DNA from: Blakeslea trispora
Lineage: Eukaryota; Mucoromycota; Mucoromycetes; Mucorales; Choanephoraceae
DNA: 64,000 nucleotides
Assembly (NCBI GenBank): GCA_025331445.1
Contig: JAIWNE010000002.1
Location: 1-64,000 of the forward strand
Direction: 5' to 3'
The translations under genes and the position numbers were made by a program. The notes beneath the pieces are model-generated. The model saw only the letters and a program-made list of their open reading frames with translations. It did not search any database and had not been told where the DNA came from. Below are positions 12,801 to 24,034 of the stretch, piece after piece. Each line of letters starts with the position of its first letter. Position 1 is the first letter of the stretch.

Positions 12801-14822
12801 ATGAATCATGCAAGAAGTCACTACATCATAGAGTTCTTTGTCCTCTTCTTTTGAAGGGATACATGCACTTATGATGTTATCAACTTGATTGCTAGTTTCA
12901 GGTTGATCTTTTTTATCTAAGAACACCAAAAGATGAAGATGGGGCAATCCTCTTTTCTGGTACTCGATGGTTCTCACTAAACCCTTGTATTTACCAAAGA
13001 TGTTTTTGTATTTAATTTCATGTAAAAATTCTTTTATCTTTATATGGAATACTCGGGCCACCAAATCAGGTCGATCTCTTGCTGTTTGTCCAGGAAGTAA
13101 TTCGTCAGTGATTTCCTTCCAACGTGGGTTAGCTGTGAAAGTAATAAAAAGAGAAGGTTTTCCAAAGTATCGAACGATTGCCATAGCATTCTGATACGAC
13201 TTTGCCATAAAGCGTGGGCCATTTAAGTAACTGCTTGGGAGTATTACGCGACGACCAATTGAGTTCCTGTCGATATCTTCACGAATGAGTGCATCTTCAA
13301 CACTTTTGTAGTAGTCGGCTCTTATCTCATCTTGGTGCTGCTTAATCCAGTCTAGTTTGTTTTGGTCACAGATTGCCCAACAACCAACAACATACTGCTG
13401 AAAAAGCCGTTGCGACAGAAAGAGAGTAGGAAATTCAATTTCAGTTGGCCGTATGTGAAGGCGAAAGCGATAGTAGACTCTTTGATGCAGTCTTGTTTCC
13501 TTTCCTTCTGCAGTCTCAGTTCTCAGACTCCAATTCCATTCAAGGTCGCCCATGGGAAACAACAGAACATAATGGAGAGGCATGTACAATGAATGATTCT
13601 GAGAGTTTCTCGTGTAACCACCATCTTCTCGCAAAGAAATACGAATGTCTCTTTCAGGCCAACTATAATCATTGCTATCGGGAATAATTGCAGCAACTTC
13701 ATCTGAAGTAGGCAAGTTCTCAGTTCTACGGTCTGAACCAGCAATTAATTGAAGCGTGCAATTGTCAGAGACACTAACTACATCCTGATTCGAATCAGCA
13801 TTACTCAGATGCTCATATGCAGACTTGTACATGGCAACATATGGGTTGCATTCATGAATGACAGCCGTCAGTCCCTCTAAAATAGATTGACTGAGGTTGC
13901 TGTTCTGGAACTTTCTCAATTGTGCAGCAAATAAAGGGTCATAAATATACAGTTGCGCATACTTTGAATCGCTGACTGATTCATTCACTAATGGAACCTG
14001 AACATGATATAGACCACCTTGAATCTGAAATGGCATGAAATAGGTTGAACCTCCAACTGTATCTTTAAGGTTCAATTGTTCAGAACGAACCGAAGTAAAT
14101 ACAAGAGCAGAGTTGTATTGTCGAACATTCTCGCGATACTCAGTTCCTTCAGCTCCTGTGTCTGTTAAGAGATGCTGTAAATACTCAGGCGGTCTCTTAA
14201 TAAACTCAAGTTGGACCCTTCCATCTCTGCAGCATGAATTCCAAAACTCTTCGCCTTTCTTGCAGTCAGAGGGCAACTCGGCTAACCAATGCTTGGCTTT
14301 GCAGTGACGGCAAATTCTATCCATTCTTCCTAACTCGAATGGCTTCATGCGATGAAGTTGAGAAGTGTAAGCTGCTGGTAATTGCTTCTTACGTCCTCTT
14401 CTTCGAGAGTCATCGACTTCGTTTTCTGATCTAATACTGATTCTGATGGCTCTTATTGAATTCCAATTACGTTCCTTAATATTGATCAGGCAATTTAGTC
14501 AACATGACGTTGTATGTACGTATATTATCTAAACTTACTCTGCATTCATCACACGTCTTGTATTTGGAATTTGAAAATGTCTTTTGTTGACCACACCTAG
14601 AGCAAAATCGAACTTCAGCAGGCATACCAATGATCTAAATTTGCAAACTCAAAAATTTGTCTAATAACAAAGTATAAAAAAAAAAGCAAAAAGAAGGATA
14701 GTTAAGCGAGGATGGCTATTTATTTCTTTTCCATGAGTTTCCACAATTATTGCTTATTCAAAACGGCGAGGGTCACGTGACTGCAACTATTTTTTCTCAA
14801 ATTTCAGCAATATATGTTTTGA
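9824..14822 (-). mobile_element. Helitron 1 (5.0 kb)
   Basis: A rolling-circle transposon read on the minus strand. The proposed 3' end is CTAG at 9827-9824 followed by T, and the proposed 5' end is TC at 14822-14821 preceded by A, as Helitrons insert between A and T. The 3' end shares CGGTTTGTAATATGCT with Helitron 2. The segment 9840-9960 is markedly more GC-rich than its surroundings, with GCGCAGCG-type words also present before the 3' end of Helitron 2. The 5' region (14770-14822) shares TCACGTGA and AAATTTCAG with Helitron 3. The ends are inferred by comparison. Confidence 0.7.
10068..14625 (-). pseudogene. Helitron 1 Rep-helicase, three in-frame TAA
   Basis: This gene encodes the Helitron replication initiator fused to a PIF1-type helicase, about 1,497 codons. 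The start chosen is 14625: exon 1 (14625-14539, 29 codons) has a CxxC..CxxC motif, then a 64-bp intron (14538-14475, GTAAGT..TTAAG), then one frame to 10068. The Rep domain shows the HUH motif in RGLPHLHLLVF and the tyrosine motif KYINKYTYKG. The helicase shows Walker A GPAGTGKT, Walker B IIWDE, GGDFAQIPP and TINKAQGQS. The frame stays open apart from TAA at 12132-12134, 10860-10862 and 10335-10337. The end (YPELLID stop) matches that of Helitron 3, so the last TAA is a genuine stop. Helitron 3 is the closest relative here. Confidence 0.9.
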
Positions 14823-14995
14823 TAGTTGGAACTTTATATAGGTAACTTTTCTATAGATTTATCAATACTCTTACCAAATATATGTCAGTTTCTCTATTAT
14901 TCTCAAGATAATGTCTTAATCTATCTACTTACAAATCATTTGAGTTCAGAATATATTAGAACAATCGATTACAAATCATACTTAATAAAAAGAAG

Positions 14996-15003
14996 TATAT
15001 AAA
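14996..15003 (+). promoter_or_regulatory. TATA-like element before the Crypton gene
   Basis: TATATAAA lies about 76 bp upstream of the ATG at 15079, a plausible core promoter spacing. In such AT-rich DNA this match alone is weak. Confidence 0.35.
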
Positions 15004-15078
15004 GAGTCAAGCTGGACAATGGCTTTAGGAAAAAGATAAATTTTACTTTGTACTTTTTATATCATTACTTCAAAAACC

Positions 15079-16935
15079 ATGCACTCATCAGAAAATACTG
15101 CCGCACAAAGCCATTCTGCTCGTATTCAAGCCGAGTTAGCTATGAGACAGTCCATTGATAAGACCAATCAAGACAATATCACTGCACGTCCCCAGAATAC
15201 TAAGAATGTCTATGACCCCAAGATTAAAGAATTTGAAGAGTGGTGTGACATTAAGTTTGCCCATGAGCCTGCTCAATTGCGCTACATTGTTACAGGCGAA
15301 AAAGCTCATTACTTCTTGGATGATGCTGTAAGTAATCGAAATATGTCTTGTTCGTTAGACTAATCTTTTAATGCTTTAAAGGTTGTAAACAGAACAAGCC
15401 GTAGAAAGAGATATGATATTGCCGAAGAGCTTCCATTGCCCAAGATCGGATACTCCACTTTGTGCTTGTATGGTGCCGCCATTATGCATTTGTACCGTTC
15501 GCAGCAAATGATGAAGATTACTGCAAACCCCAACCCAAGAAGTACTTTTGCTGCATTGCTTCAAAGAGTCAGAAGAAAAGAAGAGCAAACCAAGAAGTTG
15601 AACTACGAGGATCGAGGTGTTGGCTCAATCATGGATGTCTACACCACCACTGATCAATTGGCTTCTGTTGTTGGTTATTACTTTCAGCAAGACACCATCA
15701 AGGATTTGCGCAACTCTTTTTCGTTCCTTTTGTCTCACTTTTGTCTCCTTCGTGGTGAGTCTGCTCGCCAAGCCCAATTGCCCAATTTGCAAGTTCTCGA
15801 TCTTGAAGGCGAAGGCTCTCAAAAATGCCCTGCTTTGATTTTGGTAATGAGACAAGGCAAGACCAACAAGTTCGGAAGAATGGAGAATGGAGCATGAATT
15901 CGTAATGTTCGGGTTGAAATCTGTCCATTTATGATGCTTGGTGTTTACTTTTTTGGAAGATTCCATGTTGAAAATGAGCCTTTTCCTCGTTTTGAAAACT
16001 CTTCTGACTGGTTTGACATTCAACTCTTGAAGCACAAAGCTGACCCCAAGGAGCAATGGACTTACCACAGTCATTGTGCAGCCATCGATAAAGCATTCAA
16101 AGCATGCAACATCACTTCTTCAGAGAAAACGCATGTTAGTCGAGGTGCTGCTGCTCGAATGACTGATATGCAAGATGTTGAGGAATCAGATAATCGAAGA
16201 ATGGGAAGATGGAACAACAGCTTAATGAATGGTGCTTATCTCACCAACTTGCCTCGTGGCATCATGCGTAGCTTGGCTGGGTTTACCGAACGAGGTACTA
16301 TCTTTCTCCCCCGCGCCACCATCACTCCTTCAGAAAATCTTCAAGCAATGGTGTTTCCTGAAGCAAGTCACTGGCTCTCAAAGCTTCATGATGGTACAGC
16401 AAGACAAACAGTTTCCGCAGAAGGCTTTCTTCAACTTATGATGACATTAAAAATCACGTTTCTACAAGATTCTGTATCCAGCACATTCATTGTGGAAAAA
16501 TCTTTTGTTCCGTCATCCCGAATACTTGGAATTCAAACGGTTTGTCAATTGATCTAGAGACATGAAATCATCAATTGAAAAGTTTAACTATATCCTTATT
16601 TTAGAGAGCTGCTACTCAAAGCCCATGAAGAAGAACACCCTGAGAACATCCTACTCCAGCGTGTCATTCCAGTAGTTGAACGAAGACTCACAAACATTGA
16701 AGAGAGTGTCCAACAGTCTAATCAGCAAGTTGTCCACCTGGTGAACCGCCTTTTGTTGAACATGTCCGACATCTCTACCGGTAGGGCCCCACTGAAAATC
16801 AACATTTCTTGGCTAGAAGGATCTGAAACTCCTCAGACAACGGTAAGAAATATGCCTTCCTTTCAACCAAGAACCGAAGAAGACATGGCCACGATTGAAA
16901 GTAGCTTGGATCAGCAAACCACTACGGCTCAAGCG
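15079..16935 (+). pseudogene. Crypton-like tyrosine recombinase (Ndc10-type domain), N-terminal and catalytic part
   Basis: The frame starts at ATG 15079. A 54-bp intron (15328-15381, GTAAGT..AAAG) and a second of about 69 bp (about 16540-16608) interrupt it; without them the frame is open except for TGA at 15895-15897. The protein shows the tyrosine-recombinase set: Arg in LLRGESARQ, then THVSRG (HxxR), and the candidate nucleophile Tyr in NGAYLTNLPRG. MRQGKTNKFGRMENGA and the following WFDIQLL belong to the Ndc10-like domain of fungal Crypton recombinases. From about 16606 an acidic, Gln-rich, probably coiled-coil segment follows. A DNA-binding GCR1_C-type domain normally ends such proteins; here it lies at 19552-19837, beyond a repeat insertion. 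The recombinase would catalyse integration and excision without terminal inverted repeats. Confidence 0.8.
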
Positions 16936-17040
16936 GGTGGGCTGATGGCCCAAAAATTGGGCCATCAGCCCAATCGGTCTACTAACAAATCGAATGGGCT
17001 AAAATGCATTTAGCCCAATTTTGGTAGATTGGCCCATTTT
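16936..17040. repeat. Cluster of palindromes built on GGGC/GCCC words
   Basis: A perfect 15-bp inverted repeat, GGGCTGATGGCCCAA / TTGGGCCATCAGCCC, occupies 16939-16953 and 16957-16971. A second, GGGCTAAA / TTTAGCCC, is at 16996-17003 and 17009-17016, and a further GGCCCA follows near 17030. The cluster sits where the recombinase coding sequence stops making sense and repeat material begins, so it may mark the end of an inserted element. Confidence 0.7.
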
Positions 17041-17284
17041 TTGACTGCTTAAAAACATTAGTATACCGCTTTGAAGGCCAATGATGATCGCTTGGATAAT
17101 TGAAGTGGAGCTTCAGCATCAAATGAAAATGCAAACATTAAAGAGGTTTAAATGATCATGTTCTATGTGGATAAATAATAAATTGACTAATGGTTTGTCA
17201 GTATTCCTTTAAGTAAGCTTGAATACTACTGGATCATCTAGTATTACAGGCCAATCATGTTCGTTACATTGCGTCTTTTTTATA
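17041..17284. other. Unassigned AT-rich spacer
   Basis: No gene or repeat is recognised between the palindrome cluster and the inverted copy of repeat A. Confidence 0.4.
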
Positions 17285-19035
17285 ATTGTAGGCAAATTAG
17301 GCTTTTTTAATTTTATTAATCTAAGTCAAATAAATGCTATATATGAATTCTTCTTCAGGCTGATTTGTAGCTCAGATGTCCTTTTTTGTAATGGGAATGC
17401 TGCATCGGGTGTATCCAGATAAATTGGCATGCTTGGCTTTGACAAAGGTACCTTTTGGGATCATGGGAAGCAGTATAGGAAGCAGAAATGAGTTAATTTC
17501 CATGACTAGAGCCTTCAGTAAGCACATTAATCGCTTTGCAGTAACTGCGCTTGAAAAAATATACAGCCTTAACCGAGATTATTTTTTTCGTGCTTATTAT
17601 TTTTTCTTGACAGCCATCTTGAAGCAACATACAAGGTCATGAGCAACACCAGCTGAGAGATCACTAGTAACCAGTATACACAAGAGTCAGAAACAATAGA
17701 GGGAGAAAGTAAATAGCATAGAAAGTCTAAAAAAAAAGAAAAAAATAAAGATGAGACGCGATCCTTTACACATGTAGTTTGTCATGAGCATGTTGATTCC
17801 GTTATATGCGATTAGGTACCTCATGAGTCCAGCCAACAGTGAGAGCAACAGTCAGAAGAAAATATTCGATAAAGAGAAATTCATTTGGTAAGATAGCAGA
17901 GTCAAAATAATCTGGAGGCGTTATTTCACTTGTCGCGAAAAAGATTCAAAGAGATGAGGCAACCTCTTCTGAGATGGAGCGCACATGTAAGCATGAGCAA
18001 CAACATGAAGACACTAAAAAAAGAAAAGCACAAGCAGTAAAGTTGGAAAGAACTCCAAGTTCAATCAAATAGAGATTCGGCAAGCTTTAAAAACACAAGC
18101 CATAGTAGTGGAAGGAGAATAGGCGGATAAAAAGCATTTCTTGAAGATGAGATAGAGAGATGGCGATATGGGAAGAGACCCAGTACTTAAACAACGGTAT
18201 AGAAAAGAGGAAAAGTATTTCTTGAAGCTTGGATAATGATCAGTGATAATGACGGAACAGGCAGACCAAATGAGCACACAAGAAAGAAGACAGACATGAA
18301 CAGATCAGACATAGGATGGAAATACAATAAGCAGTTGAATATCTGGTTACGAAGAGGTTTCATGTCGATGACTACGAATAGAGAAATTTAGTGAATGCAA
18401 TGTGCACAATAGCATTTGAACAGACAAATAAGGAAATCGAAGGAATTCGGGCAAGAAATATTTGAGCAGAGGCATCGATCCTGATAGGCAGCATAGATAG
18501 ACATGGTATTCAGGTTTCAGTCAAAGAAGTATAAGTTTGAGCAACATGGTATAAAGCAGACAGCATGGATAAAAAAGTCATGGATGAGGCGGTAAAAATA
18601 GCACAGAAGAGGGTGAGATGAATAAGGGATTGTCTACTAGAATCCATGATAAGTGGTTGTATGAGTGTATATAAAGTTGAAGACAAGCAAATGCATACTA
18701 ATGAGAAGATCGAAGCTGCAAATAAACGAGAAGAGAAGCGTAGTCGAGGTGTTAGGATGTTGTTATGATAAGGTGATATACATGTAACTATTGTGAAATA
18801 AAAGAGTCAGTGATGTTGATGGATTATAGAAAAAAATAAAGCAGAGATAGAAGTGCTTACCATTTACTGTGGATTAAATGAAAAAGAGAGAAAAAAGAAA
18901 ATGGGGGATTGAAAAAAAATAGCCAGTATATATGAAAAATATGACAGTGATGGGAAGAAAGTATGATTTCATTGACAGATTCAAGCTAAAATTGTACTGA
19001 AATGGGAAATGTCTTGGATTTGCATAAAGAGCAAT
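17285..19035 (-). repeat. Repeat A, copy 3 (inverse orientation)
   Basis: It matches about 4190-5895 of the longest copy in reverse. Shared landmarks include the segment around GGATCGCGTCTCATC and, near 18700-18830, the complement of the region at 4400-4500. It separates the catalytic and DNA-binding parts of the Crypton gene. Confidence 0.75.
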
Positions 19036-19551
19036 TTTTACTGTAGAAAGAATGGTAATTTTTGTCTATAAAGAGCTAAACACATTTAACAATGTAATAT
19101 AATGGTATTTAGTTCTTTTGCCTAAAACGATTCTCCCAAAATAGCCTGGCCCCCAACTTCCTAATTAGCATGCTTTTTGCATGAAGTACTCATTGTTTGT
19201 CCCCCATTTTAGCTCGCACTCATGCATGACTTTTTTTTTCTTTTGTTTTTTAATATTTCTGCTTAAAAGCAGCTTGTCTGATATTTTTTTTGGCACTTAA
19301 AATTTATTTTAAAGAAATTCAATGGATGAAAATAGCACGCACTTGGTCAACCTTTCCAATCTGCTTCAAACTTTTAACTAAACAACCTTGAACATGTAAG
19401 AGTACAATGAACTAAAAAAATCGAATCGTTTATTTACTAAATCCATCAAATCTGCTCTCCAAAACTTATCGTTTGGGCCAAACTACCACAAATTAAATTT
19501 TCTTGCGCTGTAGTGAACACCTTCAGCAAGTCCCAGCTCTTTCTCTCTTAG
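19036..19551. other. Unassigned spacer before the GCR1_C-like exon
   Basis: No gene is recognised. The last bases (a pyrimidine-rich run ending TTAG at about 19551) look like a splice acceptor for the following exon. Confidence 0.4.
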
Positions 19552-19837
19552 TGTCACTCTTCACTCTTTGGAAGAGTTGTATAGAGAGTGGACTGAAGGG
19601 CTAGGAGGCCTTCCATCGGTTGAGACTATGAATGTCGGCCAAAAGGGATGGTACACAAGAAATGGGCAGAAGACGTTGTACATGAGGAGAAACAGAATCA
19701 TGAAGACCATAAAGAATTATGCAGCTTCTAATGGTATAATCGTTGCAGATGCAGTCCGCATAGCTGAAAACAGAAGACAAGTAACCAAGAAGAGTTTGAG
19801 TCACTTGGACAAAAACTGCAATAATATTTTTGAATAG
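19552..19837 (+). CDS. GCR1_C-like DNA-binding exon, displaced C-terminus of the Crypton gene
   Basis: The frame reads LEELYREWTEGLGG near its start, followed by basic MRRNRIMKTIKNYA and a leucine-containing tail, ending at TAA 19835-19837. The LYREW..G..G pattern with later Arg/Lys helices is that of the GCR1_C family, a DNA-binding domain usually found at the C-terminus of fungal Crypton recombinases. No ATG precedes it; it starts after a likely acceptor near 19551. It lies on the same strand as the recombinase at 15079-16935, so I read it as the last exon of the same gene, separated by about 2.6 kb of repeats. Whether splicing can still join them is unknown. Confidence 0.6.
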
Positions 19838-20054
19838 CCTCATGGCTATTTTTTAAAGACTTATATGAATAAACAAACTCATCTACTTATGTACTTGTGC
19901 TATCTATTAGCCTTTGATCTCATCTGAAATTACACTCTACACTAGATCAAGTTTCTTTACTTAATAGAGTGTTTGGCAGTCTGCAGCAAGATTAAGTATA
20001 CAAAATCTCTTAAAAGAGGATCTACTACAAAGCTTATATAGCCCATAATCATCC

Positions 20055-21388
20055 TACAGTCAGAACGAAAAAAAAAGATAATTTTTTTAGACTCCGTAAA
20101 AGAAGGGTAAATGTATGACACGTCTTACATTCCCATCATTCTACCTCTCTTTCTTGATAAAATTCCTTAAAACTCACAATATGCCGCAATTATCCACTGA
20201 ACTCAAAGCTATCATCGTTGATCGTTGGCAAAGAAACCAACCACAGATCGAAATTGCCCAAGAACTTGGAATTAACCCAATCACTGTTAACAGGACCATC
20301 AAGAGATTTCAAGCCAGAGGTACTGTTGAAAGAGCTGGGGGCTCTGGAAGACCCAAATCTCTTGACGAACGTAGCAAGAGAGTCCTAAAGAGAGCCATCC
20401 AAAAGGACAGATCTGTTACGCTTGCTTCTTTGCAGCAAGAGCTGCCAGTAAAGGTGCACACCTAAACCATTGCAAAGGAGTTGCATGGTTTGGGTTACAA
20501 CCAGAGAGTTGCGGCAAAGAAGCCTTTTCTAAAGGAAGCACATATGGAGAAGAGGCTTAAATTTGCCAAAGCTCACCAAAACTGGACAATAGAGCAATGG
20601 AAGCAAGTCGTCTGGACAGATGAGTCCAGCGTGGAAATTGGCAAGGATATCTTGCAAAAAAAAGTCTGGAGATTGCCGCAGGAAAAATACGACAAGGACT
20701 GCCTGAAGCCTTCTTTCAAGAGTGGCCGAATCAGCATCATGGTTTGGGGGGCCATATGTGGTCGCAACAAGTCCGAGTTGGTGTTCCTGTCAAAAGACAG
20801 AAGAACAAGCCAAGATTTCGTAGACCTGGTCTACAAGCCTGTTCTTCTGGGCTTTCTCCAGAGCAATCCCGGATCGGTCTTGATGGAAGATAACGCCAGC
20901 ATCCACACAGCCAAAGCTGCCAAGGAGTGGAGGGATCTCAATGGGGTTGAGAAAATAGAGTGGCCTGCTCAATCTCCTGATCTCAACCCCATTGAGAACG
21001 TCTGGAGTGAAATGAAGCGACACTTCCATTAAGACTGGTCCAGGTTTAAAGGCCAGAAAAGCAATGAGGAGATGCTGGTGGATGCTTGGAACAGTATCAC
21101 TGTCGAATACCTCCACAAAACTGTTTCAAGCATGCCATCACGCATGAAAAAAGTGATTGCTGCCAAAGGAGGCTCAATTGACTCTTAGGCAAGCAATCGA
21201 AAAATAAAACACATCTTTTGCCCCAATTTTTTTTATAATTTTATTAATCAGACATTTAAAAGTGTATGATCTGAAAAAAGAAAGCTCGGTTAACTAAGAA
21301 GTATTGACTGAACAACAAGTAAAATGGTCCTCATCCCTCATGATGACCTTGTCGGAATTTAAAATTTTTTTTTTTCGTTCTGACTGTA
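20055..21388 (+). mobile_element. Tc1-like DNA transposon (1.33 kb)
   Basis: TA dinucleotides at 20055-20056 and 21387-21388 bound terminal inverted repeats that start CAGTCAGAACGAAAAAAAA. The element encodes one transposase on the plus strand. Its outer ten bases (TACAGTCAGA) are the same as those of the neighbouring pogo element. Confidence 0.9.
20181..21188 (+). pseudogene. Tc1 transposase, two in-frame TAA
   Basis: ATG at 20181 gives MPQLSTELKA, followed by paired helix-turn-helix regions (QPQIEIAQELGINPITVNRTIKRF, a basic GRPK hook). The catalytic triad is visible: VVWTDESSVE, LMEDNASIH, and DLNPIENVW, which is the DD34E arrangement of Tc1. The frame is open from 20181 to TAG 21186-21188 except for TAA at 20463-20465 (after KVHT) and TAA at 21030-21032 (after RHFH). 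Length without the stops is about 335 residues, normal for Tc1. The protein would bind the terminal repeats and cut and paste the element into TA sites. Confidence 0.9.
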
Positions 21389-21477
21389 CAAGAAATTATA
21401 GCAGTATCATTAGTTTTGGTAGTGGAAGATGCTATTTAATGAGTAATGCAAATCTTAAATTATTTTAAAAAACAGAA

Positions 21478-21594
21478 TTATTAATAGGTGTCCCAAACTT
21501 CAAATAATTGATCTTATTTAAGAGGACATTTAAAATAACAGCAATTTTCTCTATCGGATTTTAAATAAAAGGTGTCCATTATGTTTCCAGAGGT
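21478..21594 (+). repeat. Short repeat C (about 115 bp), copy 1
   Basis: It begins AGGTGTCCCAAAC and ends near AGGTGTCCATTATGTTTCC. The same sequence occurs in inverse orientation at 32966-33077. It may be a miniature element or a fragment of a larger repeat. Confidence 0.65.
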
Positions 21595-21950
21595 ATCCGA
21601 AATTTGTTATAATGATATATATATATACATATATACATCTTTTACTACTAAAAACGACCATTTTACTGGCCTAGATATGACTAAGAAGAGCGGAATTGGC
21701 ACGGGATGCCATGGATTTCCACCCTTGCGCTTACCTTCACCAGGCTATCATTACGGGGTTACTTTTTAGACAAATTCTCTAGAAAAGGTTCACAAATGTA
21801 TTTTTGACCAAAAATATCAGACCGTAAAACAAAGCAAAATAGAGAAAGCAGAGGGGTAAAAGCTTTAGAAATCAATGTGTTAGAAGACTTGTAAGAAAAA
21901 ACATAATGAATTCACTTACCAATTGTTGGCTCATTTGAAAGAAAACAATG
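21595..21950. other. Unassigned AT-rich spacer
   Basis: No gene is recognised. A short TA microsatellite-like stretch (ATATATATATACATATATAC) lies near 21615. Confidence 0.4.
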
Positions 21951-24034
21951 TACAGTCAGACCTCGATTTTGTCATAACCTCGATTTTGTCATAGGATTTG
22001 GCTCTACCAACTCTCGGTAGTATGTAAATATGACTGAATTTTGATTTTGTCATAGTCATAAAATTTACAGAAACCGTATAACAAAATCTTGATTTTTAAA
22101 AAAATATTATTGGCTATTTCGTATTTAAAATTCAGAAAAATAGAAAAAAATCGGATTTATTTTGAGAAAAAATCTGTAATTGTACTTTGTACTGTAAGAG
22201 ATTCTTGCTCTCGTCTTTTGAGCTTCTTGAAGACATTTGACATGGTAATCATCATGCTAAACTCCTCATCATCCGATGCCTCATATGTCTCCAAGAGCTC
22301 TTGCAGATGCTCCATCTGACGCTTTCTTTTTGTTGATGCATCAACTACTTCATCTGCTGTGTTGGCCTCTTAAACTTCAAAAATGCCATCATTCTCATAG
22401 AAGGAGTCATAATAAAAATCATCGAAAGTGGTGGCCAAACCACTTTCGGCAAGCACATCATTACAGCCCTCTAGGACGGGCTCGAATGTGCCGACATCTT
22501 GACCGGCGGCAGCGGCGGGAAGAATTCCAACGTGCTTCCAACAGTTGGAAATGGTACTTTGAGTTACCTTTTCCCAAGCAATTCTCACCCACTTCATAGC
22601 CTGAAGTTGATTTACTTCGTGAATCTTTTTCATGGCTGCGCTTGCCTCTTTTTCGGCCTGCTCCAAGCCAAAAGCCGAATCTCTCTCCTTCTTCTTGAGA
22701 ACAGCCAAGGACTTGAAGGCAGCATGTCTGTACTGAACTGTCTTGTACTGATGCTTAAAGTTGGCTATGATACCAGCATCCAATGGTTGTAAATGCGACG
22801 TGGTGTTAGCTGGTAAAAAGCCAAACTTGATGTTTGACATCTCCATGTCCTTTTCATGCACAGGAGCGTTGTCAACCAAGATGAAAATATTTCTATTTTC
22901 TCTGATCATCTTCCTGTTAAGAGCACGAAAGTAGGACTTGTAGATGCTTTTTGTCATCCAACTCTTCAAATTGAAGTAGTAATGCGGAAAGCCAAGTTCA
23001 GCCGCTAAAATTAAGAATTAGATATGCGTTTCTAGATGTCATACTGGATAAAAAGCCTACCTGTTTTGCGGTTGAAGCATCTTGGCTTTTCGTGCTTGTC
23101 AATGATGAGAGCATCATACTTGATGCTGCCATCAGCAATATAAAGAAGACCAATTGTCATTCTGGTCTTGTCGAACTTGATGCCAGAAACATTGTGGTCA
23201 GCAATGGTGCTAGTAGGAGAAGCACAATAAAACAATCCTGTTTCATCAAAGTTGAGAATGTCCTTCAACTCGTGCTTCTCCATCTCCTTCTTCAACTTCT
23301 CAGCTTGAGTAGCAACAGACTCAGCATCAATCTGGACAGATCCGGCCTCGCCATTCATCTGTCTTGATTTGAGATCATGACGCTTCATGAAGTTACTAAT
23401 CCATCCATTGGAGAAGAGGGGCTTCGCTTTGCCAGCAGTGAGCTCTGGTCTGGAGTTGACCAGGTGAGTTGCATATGCAAGCACCCTGTGCTTATTGATC
23501 GCAACATTTTCATTGCTCATTCGAACAATAAGCTTGCTTAGCTCCTCTTCCAATTCAGGGTAGTGAGCTTTCTTGCTGCTGCTAGCGCTCAATTCCTTGT
23601 CTGACATTTCAGACAGCTCTTTTGATTTCTTGATAATTTTGCTGATGGTGCTTTGGCTAGGCAAGCTATCCATGTTGAATTGGCGCTTTGCCCAATGACA
23701 CATCTGTTCTTGAGTTTTTTTGGGTCCATAAGCGGCCTCGAGACAAATATCCAAGCGCTGTTTCTGATTGAAAGCTGCACGATTGATCTTTCCGGATGCT
23801 TGCTGATCATTGACCAGAGCAAGAGGTGTATTGTTTGATGAATTATGCATACACATTTAAATGTTATAAGTTTATTATATATGACGAAGATGTAAACTAA
23901 TTTTGAATTTATGATTCAGGAACACTATGTGACTGCTAAATTTATACAGTTACATAATTTTATTTTGTCATAATTTGATTTTGTCATAGAATATGCCTCC
24001 ACCCATCGTATGACAAAATCGAGGTCTGACTGTA
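21951..24034 (-). mobile_element. pogo/Tigger-type DNA transposon (2.08 kb)
   Basis: Bounded by TA and by near-perfect terminal inverted repeats CAGTCAGACCTCGATTTTG at 21953 onward and, inverted, up to 24032. The subterminal region repeats the word GATTTTGTCATA two to three times at each end, probable transposase-binding sites. One gene, on the minus strand, fills the inside. Confidence 0.9.
22157..23856 (-). pseudogene. pogo-type transposase (CENP-B HTH + DDE_1), one in-frame TAA, C-terminal PIP-box
   Basis: ATG at 23856 opens exon 1 (23856-23061); a 56-bp intron (23060-23005, GTAGGC..TTTTAG) leads to exon 2. The N-terminus has two helix-turn-helix domains of the CENP-B type, including LSKLIVRMSN and NGWISNFMKRHDLKSRQMNGEA. 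The DDE_1 core shows ILNFDETGLF, FILVDNAPVH and LQPLDAGI, a DDD triad. A TAA at 22370-22372 interrupts, but the same frame then runs 70 further codons to TAA 22157-22159 and ends QSTITDFFSK. QxxIxxFF is a PCNA-interacting (PIP-box) motif; pogo-family transposases are known to bind PCNA. An intact tail past the stop argues that the TAA is recent. Confidence 0.9.

Noticed and set aside
13040..13744. Short frames opposite the Helitron 1 gene
   Set aside because: They are shadows in other frames of a gene with clear Rep and helicase motifs.
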